Source: Gnetum montanum
Lineage: Eukaryota; Streptophyta; Gnetopsida; Gnetales; Gnetaceae
Direction: 5' to 3'
DNA length: 64,000 nt
NCBI GenBank assembly: GCA_015680685.1
Contig: MNCI01033682.1
Span: forward strand, 25,455 to 89,454
The position numbers were made by a program, and so were the translations under genes. Below the pieces are notes generated by a model that was given only the letters and a program-made list of their open reading frames with translations, ran no database searches and was not told the DNA's origin. This document shows, piece by piece, positions 13,273-25,168 of the stretch (within the stretch, counting starts at the first letter, position 1; each line of letters opens with the position of its first letter).

Positions 13273-13460
13273 CTTATCCACAAATCGTGCCTAAGTTTGG
13301 AGTAGTGCTTTCATCATACTTAGGAGTAGTACTAGTGTAGAAACACATCATACACCTCACTCTAGTTGTGGTATCTAGACAGTTACTCGTAGGTCGTAGT
13401 TCGCTATCTTCCCACCTGGACTAGTATTAGCTTTGTCACATATGGTTTAATCAGCGATCA
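13273..13460. repeat. LTR fragment with an internal inversion
   Basis: Positions 13322-13364 match the element A LTR (46389-46431) directly. Positions 13365-13450 then match 46432-46517 of that LTR in reverse complement, from TTGTGGTATCTAGA to CACATATGGTTTA. An inversion of about 85 bases within an LTR-derived fragment explains this. Confidence 0.7.
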
Positions 13461-13596
13461 CATCCGAGGGATGGCCCTCTCACCCGACTGGCACACCGCA
13501 GCGGTGCTGGTGGAGAGTTACTTCATTCAATTGAGCTCACATCACAAACTCATGGGGTACACTTCATGTTCCTCAAGCACATGCATAATGCAAGGT

Positions 13597-13656
13597 GCTC
13601 TTAGAGAGGGTGCACTCAGCGAGAATGCTCTCAAGAACACCACTCTAATGGAGGGC
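13597..13656 (+). repeat. 15-bp tandem repeat, 4 units (copy 1)
   Basis: Four exact-length 15-base units, GCTCTTAGAGAGGGT, GCACTCAGCGAGAAT, GCTCTCAAGAACACC and ACTCTAATGGAGGGC. In the open frame at 13471-13782 they read as the pentapeptides ALREG, ALSEN, ALKNT and TLMEG. Whether this is coding or a cis element is open. Confidence 0.75.
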
Positions 13657-13792
13657 ATCCTTACGTGTGTAACGCAAGCCTTGGATCTGATTACACAAAT
13701 TGGACACTCTGGAGTACGTCTGATATTTATCGTTGAAGAGTTCATTTCCATACAATTTGTTATGGAGCTGGGCAACGCATGAAACATTTTAG

Positions 13793-13866
13793 GTGTCACG
13801 TTTAGGGCTAGTGTAGCAAGTGTATTGGCAATGGTGTTTTTGCTTCTGGGGACATGTTGTATATCC
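13793..13866 (+). repeat. Direct repeat of about 74 bp, copy 1
   Basis: GTGTCACGTTTAGGGCTAGT...CTTCTGGGGACATGTTGTATAT is repeated at 14518-14592 with few changes. The copies are about 725 bases apart and belong to no element I can identify. Confidence 0.75.
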
Positions 13867-14072
13867 AGTTCTACTAGTCTTCCTACTAATATCTGAAAAG
13901 ACCCTATGCATATTTAAAGAATTTTAGGTATTGTTAGCTAGAGTATGGTCTCCATCCTTATGTTTTGAGTTAAGATAATGAATCTCTATTGCCCATGCCT
14001 CTTATGATATAAATAATATGGGTTTATAGCTATGCCCATGCCTCTTATAGAAAATTCTATAAGTAATACACC

Positions 14073-14132
14073 ACTCTCAAGGATGGCGTTCTCAGGGAGG
14101 GCACTCTTAGGAAGACCGCTCTCGATGAGGGT
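14073..14132 (+). repeat. 15-bp tandem repeat, 4 units (copy 2)
   Basis: The units are ACTCTCAAGGATGGC, GTTCTCAGGGAGGGC, ACTCTTAGGAAGACC and GCTCTCGATGAGGGT, the same 15-base family as 13597-13656. Translated they give TLKDG, VLREG, TLRKT and ALDEG. A weak TATA-like TTTATTTAAG follows at 14135, as in the LTR U3 arrays elsewhere in the window. Confidence 0.75.
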
Positions 14133-14517
14133 AGTTTATTTAAGCCTTATCCTTTTTCTTTTCCTTATTCTTCATTTGTTGCAAGTTTGAGTCATCATAG
14201 GTATGAAAGGGAAGAATTTCAAAAGAGGCTTAAATAAAGAAAACATGGTGGGGCATGAGGAAAATCCTCCATTGGGTGTTTGGGTTTTGGAAAAATTTCA
14301 CAACAGTTGCTAGAAATTTTTAAAGCCATTGTGGGTGGGTGTCATGCCCCCCCTCAAAGTAGATGTTACCCCTCCTTGGATCATCCAAAATTTGGTAGCC
14401 CTCTACTAGGTTTCCTGACACTCAATCCAAGAGAATAGCCATTGTCATGAAAAACCCCTTCATAAGGTGGATCACTCCCAATGAGGATTGTGTTGGCTAT
14501 TCTCTTGGGTGTTCGGG

Positions 14518-14592
14518 TGTCATGTTTAGGGCTAGTGTAGCAAGTGCATTGGCATGGGTGTTTTTGCTTCTGGGGACATGTTGTATATTGTG
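14518..14592 (+). repeat. Direct repeat of about 74 bp, copy 2
   Basis: Partner of 13793-13866. The sequence between the copies (13867-14517) has no recognisable gene but contains the second 15-bp array and a short inverted pair around 14430 and 14495 (AATAGCC / GGCTATT). Confidence 0.75.
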
Positions 14593-14689
14593 ATTTGTGC
14601 ATGTAAGGCTCTCCATTTGCAACAATATTGTGATTTGACCAAACATCTGCTGAGGTAACATAAGTGCTACTTGTCTATTTCAATCTAAA

Positions 14690-15720
14690 AGACTCAAATT
14701 CATTAGAAGTTCCTTTTGTGCTAAACTCAATCAAGGTCAAGTTCATTAGTAATAACTAAAGTGTGAAGCTTTGCATGGATTGGAAGTATCAACAACTTTT
14801 CGTAGACTAACTCAGATGGGGTGTACCCTATAGGTAATTTCCAGTATGTTCTATAGGCCCATAGAGAATTGTTTAATTTTGTACTCCCATCATGTCTAAA
14901 CCTACTAACCATCCTAGTATGTATTCTAGTAATTTCACAGTTAGTGTAGTTAGTTTCTAGTTGACCCCAAGTTGTTGCATGAGTTTCTTAAAGGTAGCAC
15001 TAGTGAAGTGGGTCCCATTATCTAATATTAGAATTCTAGATACTGCAAATCAATTCACCACATGTTGTTGGAAAAACTTGATGGCTATTTTTGCTATACA
15101 ATCTTTTACTATTACTGCCTCTACCCACTCTATGCAATAATCCATAGTCATAATAATGTATGCTTTTCCATTTGACATTGGTTGAATGGGCCTTATAAAA
15201 TTAATTTCCCAAATATCAAAAGGTTCTAATGGTTGTATTCAATGTTGTAGCTCTTCATGTATGGTTGTAATTCCTCCATCTCTTTGGCAATATTCACATA
15301 ACTTGGAAAAAGTGTGTGCATATCTAAATAAAGTAGGCCAGAAGTAGCCTACTATTAGTAATTTAAGTGTTGTTCTACATCCTACATAGTGGCAACCACA
15401 TGGACCTTCATGGATGTCTTGTAACACTCTTTACTAGTCACAATTAGGTGCACACCATCTAACAAGCCCATCTACACAAATTTTGTATAGGTTGCCATTT
15501 ATTTTCATGTATTGTTTAGAATTTTTCATGTTTTTTCTTATTTAATTTAACAAGAATATCTTGTATGGTGAGATACGTCAAGTACTCTATAGTCCATGGC
15601 TATTCTGTTGAATTTACAGCCTTTTTTGTTCTAATGAAGAGATCCTCATCAAGAAATTCGTATGATAAGGGTTCTACTCAATTATCTATGTCCCATTTCA
15701 ACCTTGATAAATAATCAGCT
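14690..15720 (-). pseudogene. Integrase of element 1 (relic)
   Basis: The order on the minus strand is: zinc-binding H2C2 part (about 15430-15240, DIHEGPCGCHYVG ... CEYCQRDGG), rve core with an LDNGTHF site around 15010-15030 (catalytic Asp kept), then a deletion that removes the PYHPQANGQ stretch near 14940, and the C-terminal part (14912-14727, LNNSLWAYRTYWKLPIGYTP). The family inserts the cDNA into host DNA. Stops and the deletion make it inactive. Its left end, about 14690, is the junction with the foreign mosaic 13273-14690. Confidence 0.75.
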
Positions 15721-15789
15721 ACAACATTTTCTATCCCTTTTTTATCAATCATTGTGATGTCAACCTCTTGACAAATCACAAGTCATCTT

Positions 15790-17010
15790 ATCACTCTAGG
15801 ACTAACTATTGGCTTGTTCAATAAAAATCAGGTGGCATTATGGTCTTTCGGAACATAGATCTCACAACCAAGCACATAATTTTTGAATTTTTCAAGTGCA
15901 TGCACCATGGCCATCAACTTGCTTTTAGTTGTAGTGTAGTTTAATTGTCCTCCCATGATGCTCCTGCTAGTATAGTGTATGTAGTATGGTCTCTTTTGAT
16001 CATCAAGTTGTGTCAATATTGCACCAAGTGCATAATTGGAGGCATTAATCATGATATGAAAAGGCCTTGACCAATTCGAAGCTTAAAGGATTGATGTGTC
16101 AACTAACTTCTTTTTCAAAGTTTCAAACACCTTTTCACATAACTTAGTTCACTCAAAAGGCGCATCCTTCTTTGTGAGTTCTACCAGAAGTTTGGCTATT
16201 TTGGAGAAGTTTTCAATAAATATTTTGTAGTGTCCCATATAGCCCAAAAAGTATCTTACATATTTTACTATTTGTGGACTTTCAATGATATTTTGGATGA
16301 CTAATTTTTTCAAGATCCACCTCTATACCCTTTTATGAGATTTTGTGTCCCAATACTATGCCTTCTTGGCCAATAAGATGGCTCTTCTATCAATTGAGCT
16401 TCAGATTAGTTTCAACACATCTTTTAAGTACTTACTCCAACCTATCTAAGGCTTATTTGAAATCCAACCCATATGTGGAGAAATCATCCATAAAAACTTC
16501 AACACCATTACCTATGTGCTTTTGGAAGATGCTTAAAACTAGTTTTTGAAAGGTTGTTGGTGCATTGCATAGACTAAAATGCATCTATCTATAAGTAAAT
16601 TTTCCTCATTGACTAATAAACATGGTTTTCTCTTGGTCCTCTAGTGCAATGCAGATTTGATTATATCCACTATACACATCTAGGAAATTGTAGTACTCAT
16701 GTGCTGAAACTGCATCTAGGACTTGATCAACAAATGAAAATTGGAAATGATCCTTAAACATGGTTGAGTTTAGCAATTGAAAGTTGATGCAAATGCATCA
16801 TTTTCCTCCCTTCTTTGGAACTATCACAAAGGGCTTACCCATTCACTATCTACAACTAGATAAGTGAATTCTACCCTTAGAAACTTTTCCACTTCCTATA
16901 TGACTACCTCCTTGAGTTTAGGATTAAGTCTTCATTGAGGTTGGCATTTTGGTTTGACTACAGGATCAGTGTAGATCTAGTGTAGGAAAATTCATGGATC
17001 AAATGTTGTG
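15790..17010 (-). pseudogene. Reverse transcriptase-RNase H of element 1 (relic)
   Basis: The RT active-site motif reads F-M-D-D-F-S at 16480-16497, a form typical of Athila-lineage RT. RNase H follows at 16052-15828. Its first catalytic Asp is changed, INASNYALGAIL in place of a DAS motif, which is a G-to-A change in the codon, and the later Glu motif reads TTTKSKLMA. The Tyr-rich stretch YYIHYTSRSIMGGQLNYTT identifies the RNase H of Ty3/gypsy elements. Several stops and frame changes interrupt it. Confidence 0.75.
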
Positions 17011-17439
17011 ATCTCATAAGACCATGTGAATGTTGTAGGTCATCTGTTGAATACTTCTAGTAGTTTTCCTTTTTGTTTATTATCTAGGTTGGCGTTGATA
17101 ATTACTAGCTTGTTGTTGTTCAGAAATGTGTATTCTAATGTTGAAAATAGGGCTTTTAATTCTAGCGGTTCTAGTTCCATTATGTCTAGAATTTCCATGT
17201 GTCTCTAGTATGTTTCTTCCTCCTAATTATTTTGAGCATAAGAGTGTCCTTTCCTTAGTTGTTCCAACTTATCTATTTTTGCCACATAGGTACTAATGAT
17301 ATGTTCTTCTAGTTTCATGTACTTATTAGATTAGGTTTCTTCACTGGTAATTAGCCACTAGGTTCCCTCTTGTTAGGTGGCTGCTACATACAGGTAATTT
17401 TGCACACAACTTGTTTCTATGCATTGATTGCTTGCCTTA

Positions 17440-17900
17440 GCCTCTTTTTATTTAATGGCCCAAATTCTATGCATATAATTGCACCCATGATCATTATATG
17501 TGATACATGGGATCCTTCGTCTATGTATGATTCTAACTTCATCTTCCTTGGAGATTTCTAAGGATAAATCACAAATTCCAAGATTAGCATCCATAGTGCT
17601 AAGCCAAGCTCTTCCCATGATAATTGAATACTCTTCCTTATTTTTCTCCACATGAAGTACTAGAAAATCAACAAGATAAGACTAACCACTAATGTTGGTA
17701 ATCACATCATCCACCTGTCCAAGTGGAACTATGGTTGACTAGTCTATGAGCTCTAAACGGATGTTACTTTTCTTTAGTGGTGGAAGGTTCCAAGCCTAGT
17801 ACATGTCTTGAGATATTAGGTTTATTCTAGACTCAAAATCTAATATATATTTGCATGACTTTTGTCTTGTTATTTGGAGATAAATCAAGGGACTTCTTGA
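17440..17900 (-). pseudogene. Aspartic protease of element 1 (relic)
   Basis: ILDFESRINLISQDMY at about 17850-17800 corresponds to LLDSGSGVNLISQEMY of element 3. The DSG triad has become DFE, so it is inactive. The downstream IIMGRAWLSTMDANLGICDLSLEIS stretch (17640-17560) is conserved in element 3 (IIMERAWLSIVDACLGIHDLSLEIS). Confidence 0.7.
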
Positions 17901-18129
17901 ATCAGTTCTTTTCTATGAAAGAGCCCCTACCTTGATCCAATGTGTTACTATTTGTGTGAGCATGACAATTGTGATATTTGAACCTAATGAAATCAGAAGC
18001 TTATTACATTGGGAAGGACTCGATGTGGATGGGATGGAGTTAGATGTGTTTTTCATCCATAGAGTCTTCTCTAGGCTTGTTCTGAAGAATGGTCATTTCC
18101 TAGGTTCAAACTCATAAGTAACCTCCCTC

Positions 18130-20404
18130 TCATGTGTATTGGCTATCCTTGTAGTGTTTTTTGGCTAAGGTTGTGATGGCAAGTTCCCCTGCATAACAAG
18201 AGGTGGCATTAATGGCATAGGACTAAAGTGTTGAGTAGAAGGTCCAGCGATTGTTGGATGCATGTATAAGTTGAAGTCAATCCTTGACAACGTCAATCTA
18301 TGGTATTCTGCTAAATAGTACTATGGGGTTTGAAAAGTTGCATGATTAGTCAAGACTAGATGCTAGTCATAGTATCCATAAGGATCAAGTTGTCGATATG
18401 GATATTGTTGGTGTGGCTATGACATGGCCCATGATTGCAGCTGCTACCACTATTGATGGTAGTGTTCCTACGACTATGGCAAAGCACCACTAGGATAGTA
18501 CATTGGTTAAGGTTATCATTTGTAGTTACCTTGAGGATAAGATAATTTTTTGGGCATTTACTTTTGAACAAATTGTGGGTTAAGTGCATATGTCCCAATT
18601 TCTTATAAATCTACCATGATTGGACAACATCCCTTAGGATGTTTGTCTTGGCACATAGTGCAACCTTCATCATTTGTTGAGCTAGTATCTGAGTACCTAG
18701 CTACTAAAGAAACTTTGCCATTTTGTCCAAATTCCTTATTCTACTTTTTCTTTCATAATCTTTAGTTCTATTATACATTATTCATCTATCAAATCCCACA
18801 TTTTCACTACCTATGCTGCTACATTGGCAACAAATTTTTGAATTGGTAGTGTCTCTTTCCTAATGACTTGATCCAAGGTTTCTTCCTCTTGTGTATCACA
18901 CACATTTGCATCTCTCTTCTAGATTGATGAATCCCTATTATATTCTTTAGTTGATTCCCTTTTTCTAAGTTATCCTTCTTCTTTTATCACTTGATCAATA
19001 AGTCTTTGAATTTCATGGGCAGTTAATTCTAATAGTCTTCCTTGGACATAAACCCTAAGTGTTTCTCTTGTTTTACTTCTCAACCCATTTATGATGTGCC
19101 TTAGTTGTTCCTTTGATGAAAATCTATGGCCTGGGCATCTATGTAATAGTGAATAATATCTATCCATTACTATATCAAGGGTCTCATGAGTTCCTTATTT
19201 CTAGTTTTGGATTTTCTTTCTTAGGTTCGACACTCATGAATATGTCTGACATTTTTCATCAAAATATTCAAGCATGGTACGCCAGTGTCTGATGGATTCA
19301 AGTTCTAATGACTTGTACCAACTTTCCACTTCCTTCACAAGTGTTCTACGAAATAGCTTTGATTTCTGCTAATCACTCTATATGTTTTGAAGGGCACAAG
19401 CATCGTGGGATGCTTAAAGGTGATGCTAAGGATCAATGTTGTACCCTCCTTCAAATCAAGGCATGTTATTCATATCTAGTTATTTTATTTGACTATCTCT
19501 CACATGCTTGGTTGGTATGTATACTACTTCCTAAATGTTGATCATGTTTCAGGTTGTCATAAGGGGTTTTTCATCATCATCAAGTTCATAAGATTTGTGG
19601 TAGCGGTGATGCCTTCTATGCTCGTGCCTCTCTTGATCCTCTCTTCTATCATTATGCCTTCTTCTTTCATACTTCTCATCCTCTAAATCAAAATACCTTG
19701 AGTATCAATCATGATGACCATGAGCTCTTCTCTTTTTCCTATCAAAATCTTGGTACTTGTGTTGTCTCCTATCATAGTCCTTTAATGATTGTGATGAAGT
19801 AGAGGAGGTAGTAGGATAATGGTGATGGTTGGCTCTCCTTTCATGACTCTTGTGAGTTTCCTTGTAAGACTTAGCAAGATCCCTTAACCTAGATTCACAC
19901 TTGTATCTTGAGTCAGTAGCCTCCCCCTTATGTGTCTCTACTAGAGTAGAGTGAAGTTGGGCTTTAAAAGGTTCCTCTAGTCTAATGATAAGTGTCTTTG
20001 ATGGCTCCTCATGGTTCTCATGGAGTTTTTCTAAAATAAACTAATCTACATCAAGCTCTTTTATGATAATAGATGTATTAGCTTGCTTCTCTTTTGTCTG
20101 AACATGTTTGATCTCCATAGTAACATCTCTCTTTATCTACTCCCTTGTAGGTTCATAGGGTTTGGTCATGTGTTGAGTCACATGATATCCTTCTTGAATA
20201 TGCTCAAAGTGCATTACCTTGCATGTCTCTCCAGCTCATTTGTTTGTCCTGATGGAATATGAAAGTAAAGTTTGGATGATATGGATCAATGTCAACATAA
20301 GTAACATGTGTCTACATTGGGATTCCCTAGTCTTCTTCATTAGCAATTCTATCACTGCTCCTTATTTCCTTGGCAAGTGATAATTGATCATTATGTGAAG
20401 CCAT
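18130..20404 (-). pseudogene. gag of element 1 (relic)
   Basis: The start is ATG at 20402-20404 (MASHNDQLSLAKEI), just downstream of the primer-binding site. The Retrotrans_gag core is best kept at 19167-18970 (MDRYYSLLHRCPGHRFSSKE ... GLRSKTRETLRVYVQGRLLEL), which parallels element 3 (31824-32132) and element A (47248 onwards). A Gln/Tyr/Pro-rich C-terminal half lies around 18180-18600. Stops and frame changes are frequent. Confidence 0.7.
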
Positions 20405-20522
20405 GTTATCATTTTTTGATAGTTTTTGTTAAGTGTGCTTTAAATCAAGGTTGTGAAGATTAGAGTTAGGTTCTAATACAACAAACTTTTGAAAATTAAT
20501 TACTTCGTATAACATTGACTTA

Positions 20523-20540
20523 TCCCTGGCAATGACACCA
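20523..20540 (-). other. Primer-binding site, tRNA-Asp type
   Basis: The sense strand reads TGGTGTCATTGCCAGGGA, three transitions away from the perfect complement of the plant tRNA-Asp 3' end (TGGCGCCGTTGCCGGGGA). It sits one base inside the 5' LTR, as expected. Confidence 0.8.
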
Positions 20541-20541
20541 A

Positions 20542-21436
20542 TGATGAGTGATGGAGTATCCAACACTCAACCATATGAGATATAAGTGTTCACACACAAT
20601 CCCAGTCGAACTCTGCATATAAGGCAATGTGATTATACCAGTAATTAATTAGCATTCGCAATCGTTGTCATCCCAGGAGAGTTAGTAAAATCAATGCAAA
20701 TGGTTTAAATCATGATAAGGTATATGATATTGATGTTGAATTGGCCATTAGGCTCCTAGTAAACATGAAGTGAAAGTAAAGGTTTCTAATTCTAAGTGAC
20801 AATAAAAAAAATCTAAACTAGGCTATGCAATGAGCAACTGATCCTGATCTTCTAGTCACACCTTGAACATCATGCAACTACTACTGGGATTATCAAGTAC
20901 CACACTACTGGGCATACCAAGTGATAGTACTAATGGGTTACCAATCAATTACACTTACGTGCTTGAGATTAGTCATACTCATTCCACTTATCAACATTAA
21001 AAGTAAATTACAAGGAATGGTAAACATTAACTATGAAAACAATAAACTAATTAGAAACAAAAATAAAACTAAGTGTTGCTATAATGATGTAGAGTAATCT
21101 TGATCTTATTGTTGTGCATGCAATGCGTCCAAGTACATCACACTCAAATAAATATTTCATTCAATTACAAAACATCACACTACAGGCACACACTACTAAG
21201 TACTAAGTTCAAGAAAACAAACTGAAAGAGTTTTGTTACTAAGCTATCAAATCTACTATGGATTCATGTGCCTAAGTACTACTTATATAGGCTGTCATGC
21301 ACCTTGCAATATCATTTATACGATAGCATATGCTAAGATACTATAATGTATGTTGAGATATGATAATGTATTTACTACATCAGAGATATGATATTGTAAC
21401 TATGATACCATTGCATCAAAATTTTTGGATTTATCA
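20542..21436 (-). repeat. 5' LTR of element 1
   Basis: It is 895 bases long and bounded by TGATGAG (plus-strand left end) and TTTATCA (right end). The sense direction has dyad words (ATACGATAG, GATATCATATC) around 21320-21400, TATA CCTATATAAG near 21283, and the conserved TTGGTA/CCAGTAG repeat near 20880-20945. ATGGA follows outside. Confidence 0.85.
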
Positions 21437-21461
21437 ATGGATGTTGAAAGGATTTAAAGAG

Positions 21462-22341
21462 TGATGAGCGATGAGTGTCCCCTACATCCAACCATAAAAA
21501 TCATAAGCATGTACATGCAATCCACTTGCATTCAATGGAACCTTAGGCTATTAATGCTTTAGATAATTAGGTGTGATATTACTTGTTATTATCTTCCCAA
21601 TTTCCACTTGTGTTAATTTTATTATTATGGTTAAGTGCAACTAATGTCTAAGATGTTTAAATTTTTGTTATTATTTTTTATCATTAAAGTCATTAAAAGA
21701 ATGCAGTGATTAAAATATTAAATTCTAACTAATCAGTAAAATTAAAGGTAATCTAAGCTATCCTAAATGTAAAGCATCTATTCCTACTTTTCATACACAT
21801 CCTTAACCTATACTAACGTTGCTAGGTTACCAAGTGTTTACTACTAGGTATACCAATTATTTACTACTGCAATTACCAAGCATTAGCATATTATGCTTGA
21901 AGTATTCATACTTACATTGCTATGAAACAAAATATTAAATTCATAAGTGCAATAAAGTAAAGTTCATGTAAAGTAAAGCACTTGAAAGTAAACTAAGTAC
22001 TAATCCAAGTGCTACATTGAATAAAAAAATCTTGATTTTATTACTATCATGCAAAAGTATCTAGGTATATATTACAGTCGAATAAAACCATGTACAATCA
22101 ATTCGATCCATGTTACAAGCAATTGGAGGAAAATTTAACTAAGTCTTATAAAAATTAAATTTCAAGAGCTTTTCTACACTACTAACTAAATCATGCCTAA
22201 ATGTAAATGGTATATCCCTTTATATAGGCTTCGAGATATAGAGTGTCAATGCATGTGGACCAATGCATCCAAGTATGCATTAATGGGATTACATCAATGG
22301 AAATGCAATAACGTAGCTACTTAACATATAATGATTTATCA
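21462..22341 (-). repeat. 3' LTR of element 9
   Basis: It is bounded by TGATGAGCGATGAG (21462) and GATTTATCA (22341). The reversed polypurine tract (TACCCCCATGAATAAC) and ATTCATCCTTAAGTT follow. The conserved CCAAGTGTTTACTACTAGG-like repeats lie at 21825-21895. ATGCAT-type words (22225-22320) lie upstream of the sense TATA box CCTATATAAAGG (about 22221-22232). Confidence 0.75.
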
Positions 22342-22559
22342 TACCCCCATGAATAACTAAAAATTCATCCTTAAGTTAACAAAAATGGAACTAAGTTGTT
22401 TAAAACATTTGGGGAAACATGGAATTATTAGAAGACTTAACTTTGGGTACCGTGTTACAAAAAATTATACAATATTCAAAAACTTTTAGACTTGATGAAA
22501 AAATTGATAAGCTTTTAACCAAATGAAATGGAGCATGATACGATCTTTACACCATGCCT

Positions 22560-25168
22560 TAAGGTGGAGCTACTATGGTGCAAAGGATCCTTTATTATGT
22601 CTTTGTTATACTAGTAGTCTAGGTTATCCTCCTCCTGCTACTACTTCCAAAAATTTGAAGGGGTCCAACTACCTTCATCTTCTCCTTCATGCTTAGTGAA
22701 TTATAAACGATCTAGATGACTTCTCCTAGAATAGTTAGTTCTAGCACAATCCACATGGTGAGGAACATTTCTTTCATCTTAACAAACTAAGCTACAAACT
22801 ATTTACATTCAATGTCAAATGTTTAAACAAATTTTTGTAGTTCTTAGTAGTCATTTATCCTTCTAGCAAATTTCATAGAAATTGATCTCTAATCTCTAAA
22901 TATTCTCTTAAGAACTTTAAGCTCTACATTAGCCACTTCCAGTTTCTATTTTGTCTCTTTGTGGAGCTTGAACTTTGCCTAATAGAGGAGGTAGGAGCTA
23001 GCCACTTGCTTCTCTAGTTCAGATCTTGTCATCCCTACTATCAACATTGCCAAGTTTGCATAACAGAGGTTGGAAAACATCATATACTCAATCATCTCTT
23101 CAATTTGCAACTTCTTTAGGCAGATTTCAAATTGGTTGTAGGCGTTAAGGCCATTAAAGATGGATTACCATACATCACCTCTTTACTAGAGTTGTTGGAG
23201 GGCTTCATTTGCATTTGTCTTTACTAGCTTGATTTCATTTTCATTAATCTCTTTAAGCACATTGATGTAGTCCCTATAATAATTCTTTACTTTTTTCATA
23301 TTTCATGGCCTCATTCTTCCAAACAGTGATCTTAATAACAGTCTTCTGGAAAAGGGCACGAATCTTCTCCATTGACAGATTTCTATTTTATGTGGCTAAC
23401 CTCCTCACATCCTGGTTCACCTTGGTAAGCTATTCCTACTATTGAATAATGTATTTGACCATTTCATCCTTTTATTGTTCAACATTTCTCAACCAATGAT
23501 TCTCTTATATTAGCACAAGATTTTCCTTGCAAATCTGTTAAGAGTCAAGGCTAGAAGAATTCATCATTGTTCCAATAGTTATGCTTCAAAGATTGTCATC
23601 CCTTTTACATTCTCCACCTCTTAAAGTTGCTGAAAAGATTCATCTCTTATAAGCTCGAGCCTAAGAATGAATGGATTTAACAAGAAAGCTCTAAGTTCTA
23701 CAACCTTATCTACTAACCATTGATTACTAATAGTGGCCTTCTCTAATTTGGTGTTGGCAATGTGCAACTTGCCCCTTATCTCTAGGATATGATTAGGTGC
23801 CTAAAATGTCTTCTATGAGATCAAAGATCTCTAGAATCAGTTGCTTGGCTCTAACTAGTTACTTCAGCATATCTTTGTGTTGTGCTATGCTTATTTCCTT
23901 GCTCCTTACTCCTTTAGATACTTGAACATTTTTCATGGTAACAACATTAGGGACAGATGCCACAAGAGCATTTAGGACTTCTCCAATTCTATCTTTCACT
24001 ACCTCTACTATAGTCTCCTAGCCCTTGTGCCGCATGACCAGGATTATTTCTCCTTCCTCTTTCTCAAGCATGACAAAGAAGGTTGCTGCATTTTTAGATA
24101 TTTTAAAGAGAATGCTTGTCTTGGAATGAATATTGTGACTTCTTATATATTGGGATTGGTGTGAACAAGTGCTTGGTCCCTTCTTGTGGAGAAGACTAGG
24201 ACTAGTTCATCTACCAGTCACTTTGTTCTTTATCATCTCCTACCATGATGCACTAGGAACATTGTGGGAGATATCATTAGCATAGTTAGCTATGCCTCCC
24301 CTTTTGCATAGTTTGCTAATGAGGCAGGGAAAGCAGAGTGTCTACCTATCCTTCTCATTTTCCTTTAAGTGTTTCTCAATCTCCAGGAAGATGAGTTGGG
24401 GAAGATTAACTTAGAAACTCCCACTCATACCCATGCATGCCCTAGGAGAGAAAGTAGTCACCTTATTTAGCATCACAATGTGATTGAGATGATAGGCCAC
24501 AATTTTGAAATATCCTCTTTCTGCCTTAGTACAGACACTGTACTTCTTGCAGCCCACTCCATAGCACTCCTAAAACCATTCTTTCTTTACCTCAAGGTTC
24601 GCTTGTGTTGAAATCTTTGCCAACATTGCCTTGTTGTTTGAAAATATGAGGACCTCTACAATATTCTTAACCAAATAAGAGATGGTAATGTCATTAATCT
24701 TGACAGTAGCATCTCCTTGTCAATTGTTCTAGAAGGGGTATGTCTCTACCATGTACCATTCCCCACTAGTGGAGAGATTGGTTCATAGCATACACCCTTG
24801 TAACTAGTTCTGGTCTCTTTTGGTGCTAACTCCAAGAACAGTCCAAAGTTCAACTCCTAAAGAATTGAATTCTGAATTCTTTACTTCAGACCTTTTCTAG
24901 GTAGGCCTTAGTGGGCATGATCTTCAAGTCAGGTTATAGCCTTGGAACCTTATCCTACCTGGATTATCCTCCTTCAGCTGTGGGAATCTAACAAATAGAT
25001 TCCACCTCAGTCTCCTCAAGCAAGGGCTTGGTTGCATGGGCTGCCTTGGTAGCTTTCTACTAGGGTTGTTGTTGTTGTTGTTGCTATGGGTGCCTTCTTA
25101 CTTCACAAGGTCATTTTTCCTAAGGTTGTGATGATCCTCATTCCTACAATCCTTATTTGGGTACCATT
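22560..25168 (-). pseudogene. 3' ORF relic of element 9 (distal part)
   Basis: The minus strand carries the same coiled-coil-rich 3' ORF as elements A, 1 and 2, in the same position just inside the 3' LTR. It is heavily interrupted. The first codons (ATGGTACCCAAA, near 25157-25168) are split from the upstream part of the element by the copia insertion at 25169; the rest resumes at 36607. Confidence 0.6.

Larger units (their letters stand above)
1873..21436 (-). mobile_element. Element 1: Athila-like Ty3/gypsy retrotransposon containing nested insertions
   Basis: Two related LTRs (1873-2688 and 20542-21436) are flanked on the outside by the same five bases, ATGGA at 1868-1872 and 21437-21441, a target-site duplication. 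One insertion event therefore spans the interval. The element reads right to left: 5' LTR, tRNA-Asp-type primer-binding site, gag, protease, RT-RNase H, integrase, then (after foreign insertions between roughly 6300 and 14690) an internal promoter-like block, a 3' ORF and the 3' LTR. The nested material explains the size of 19.6 kb. All coding parts are decayed. Confidence 0.85.
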
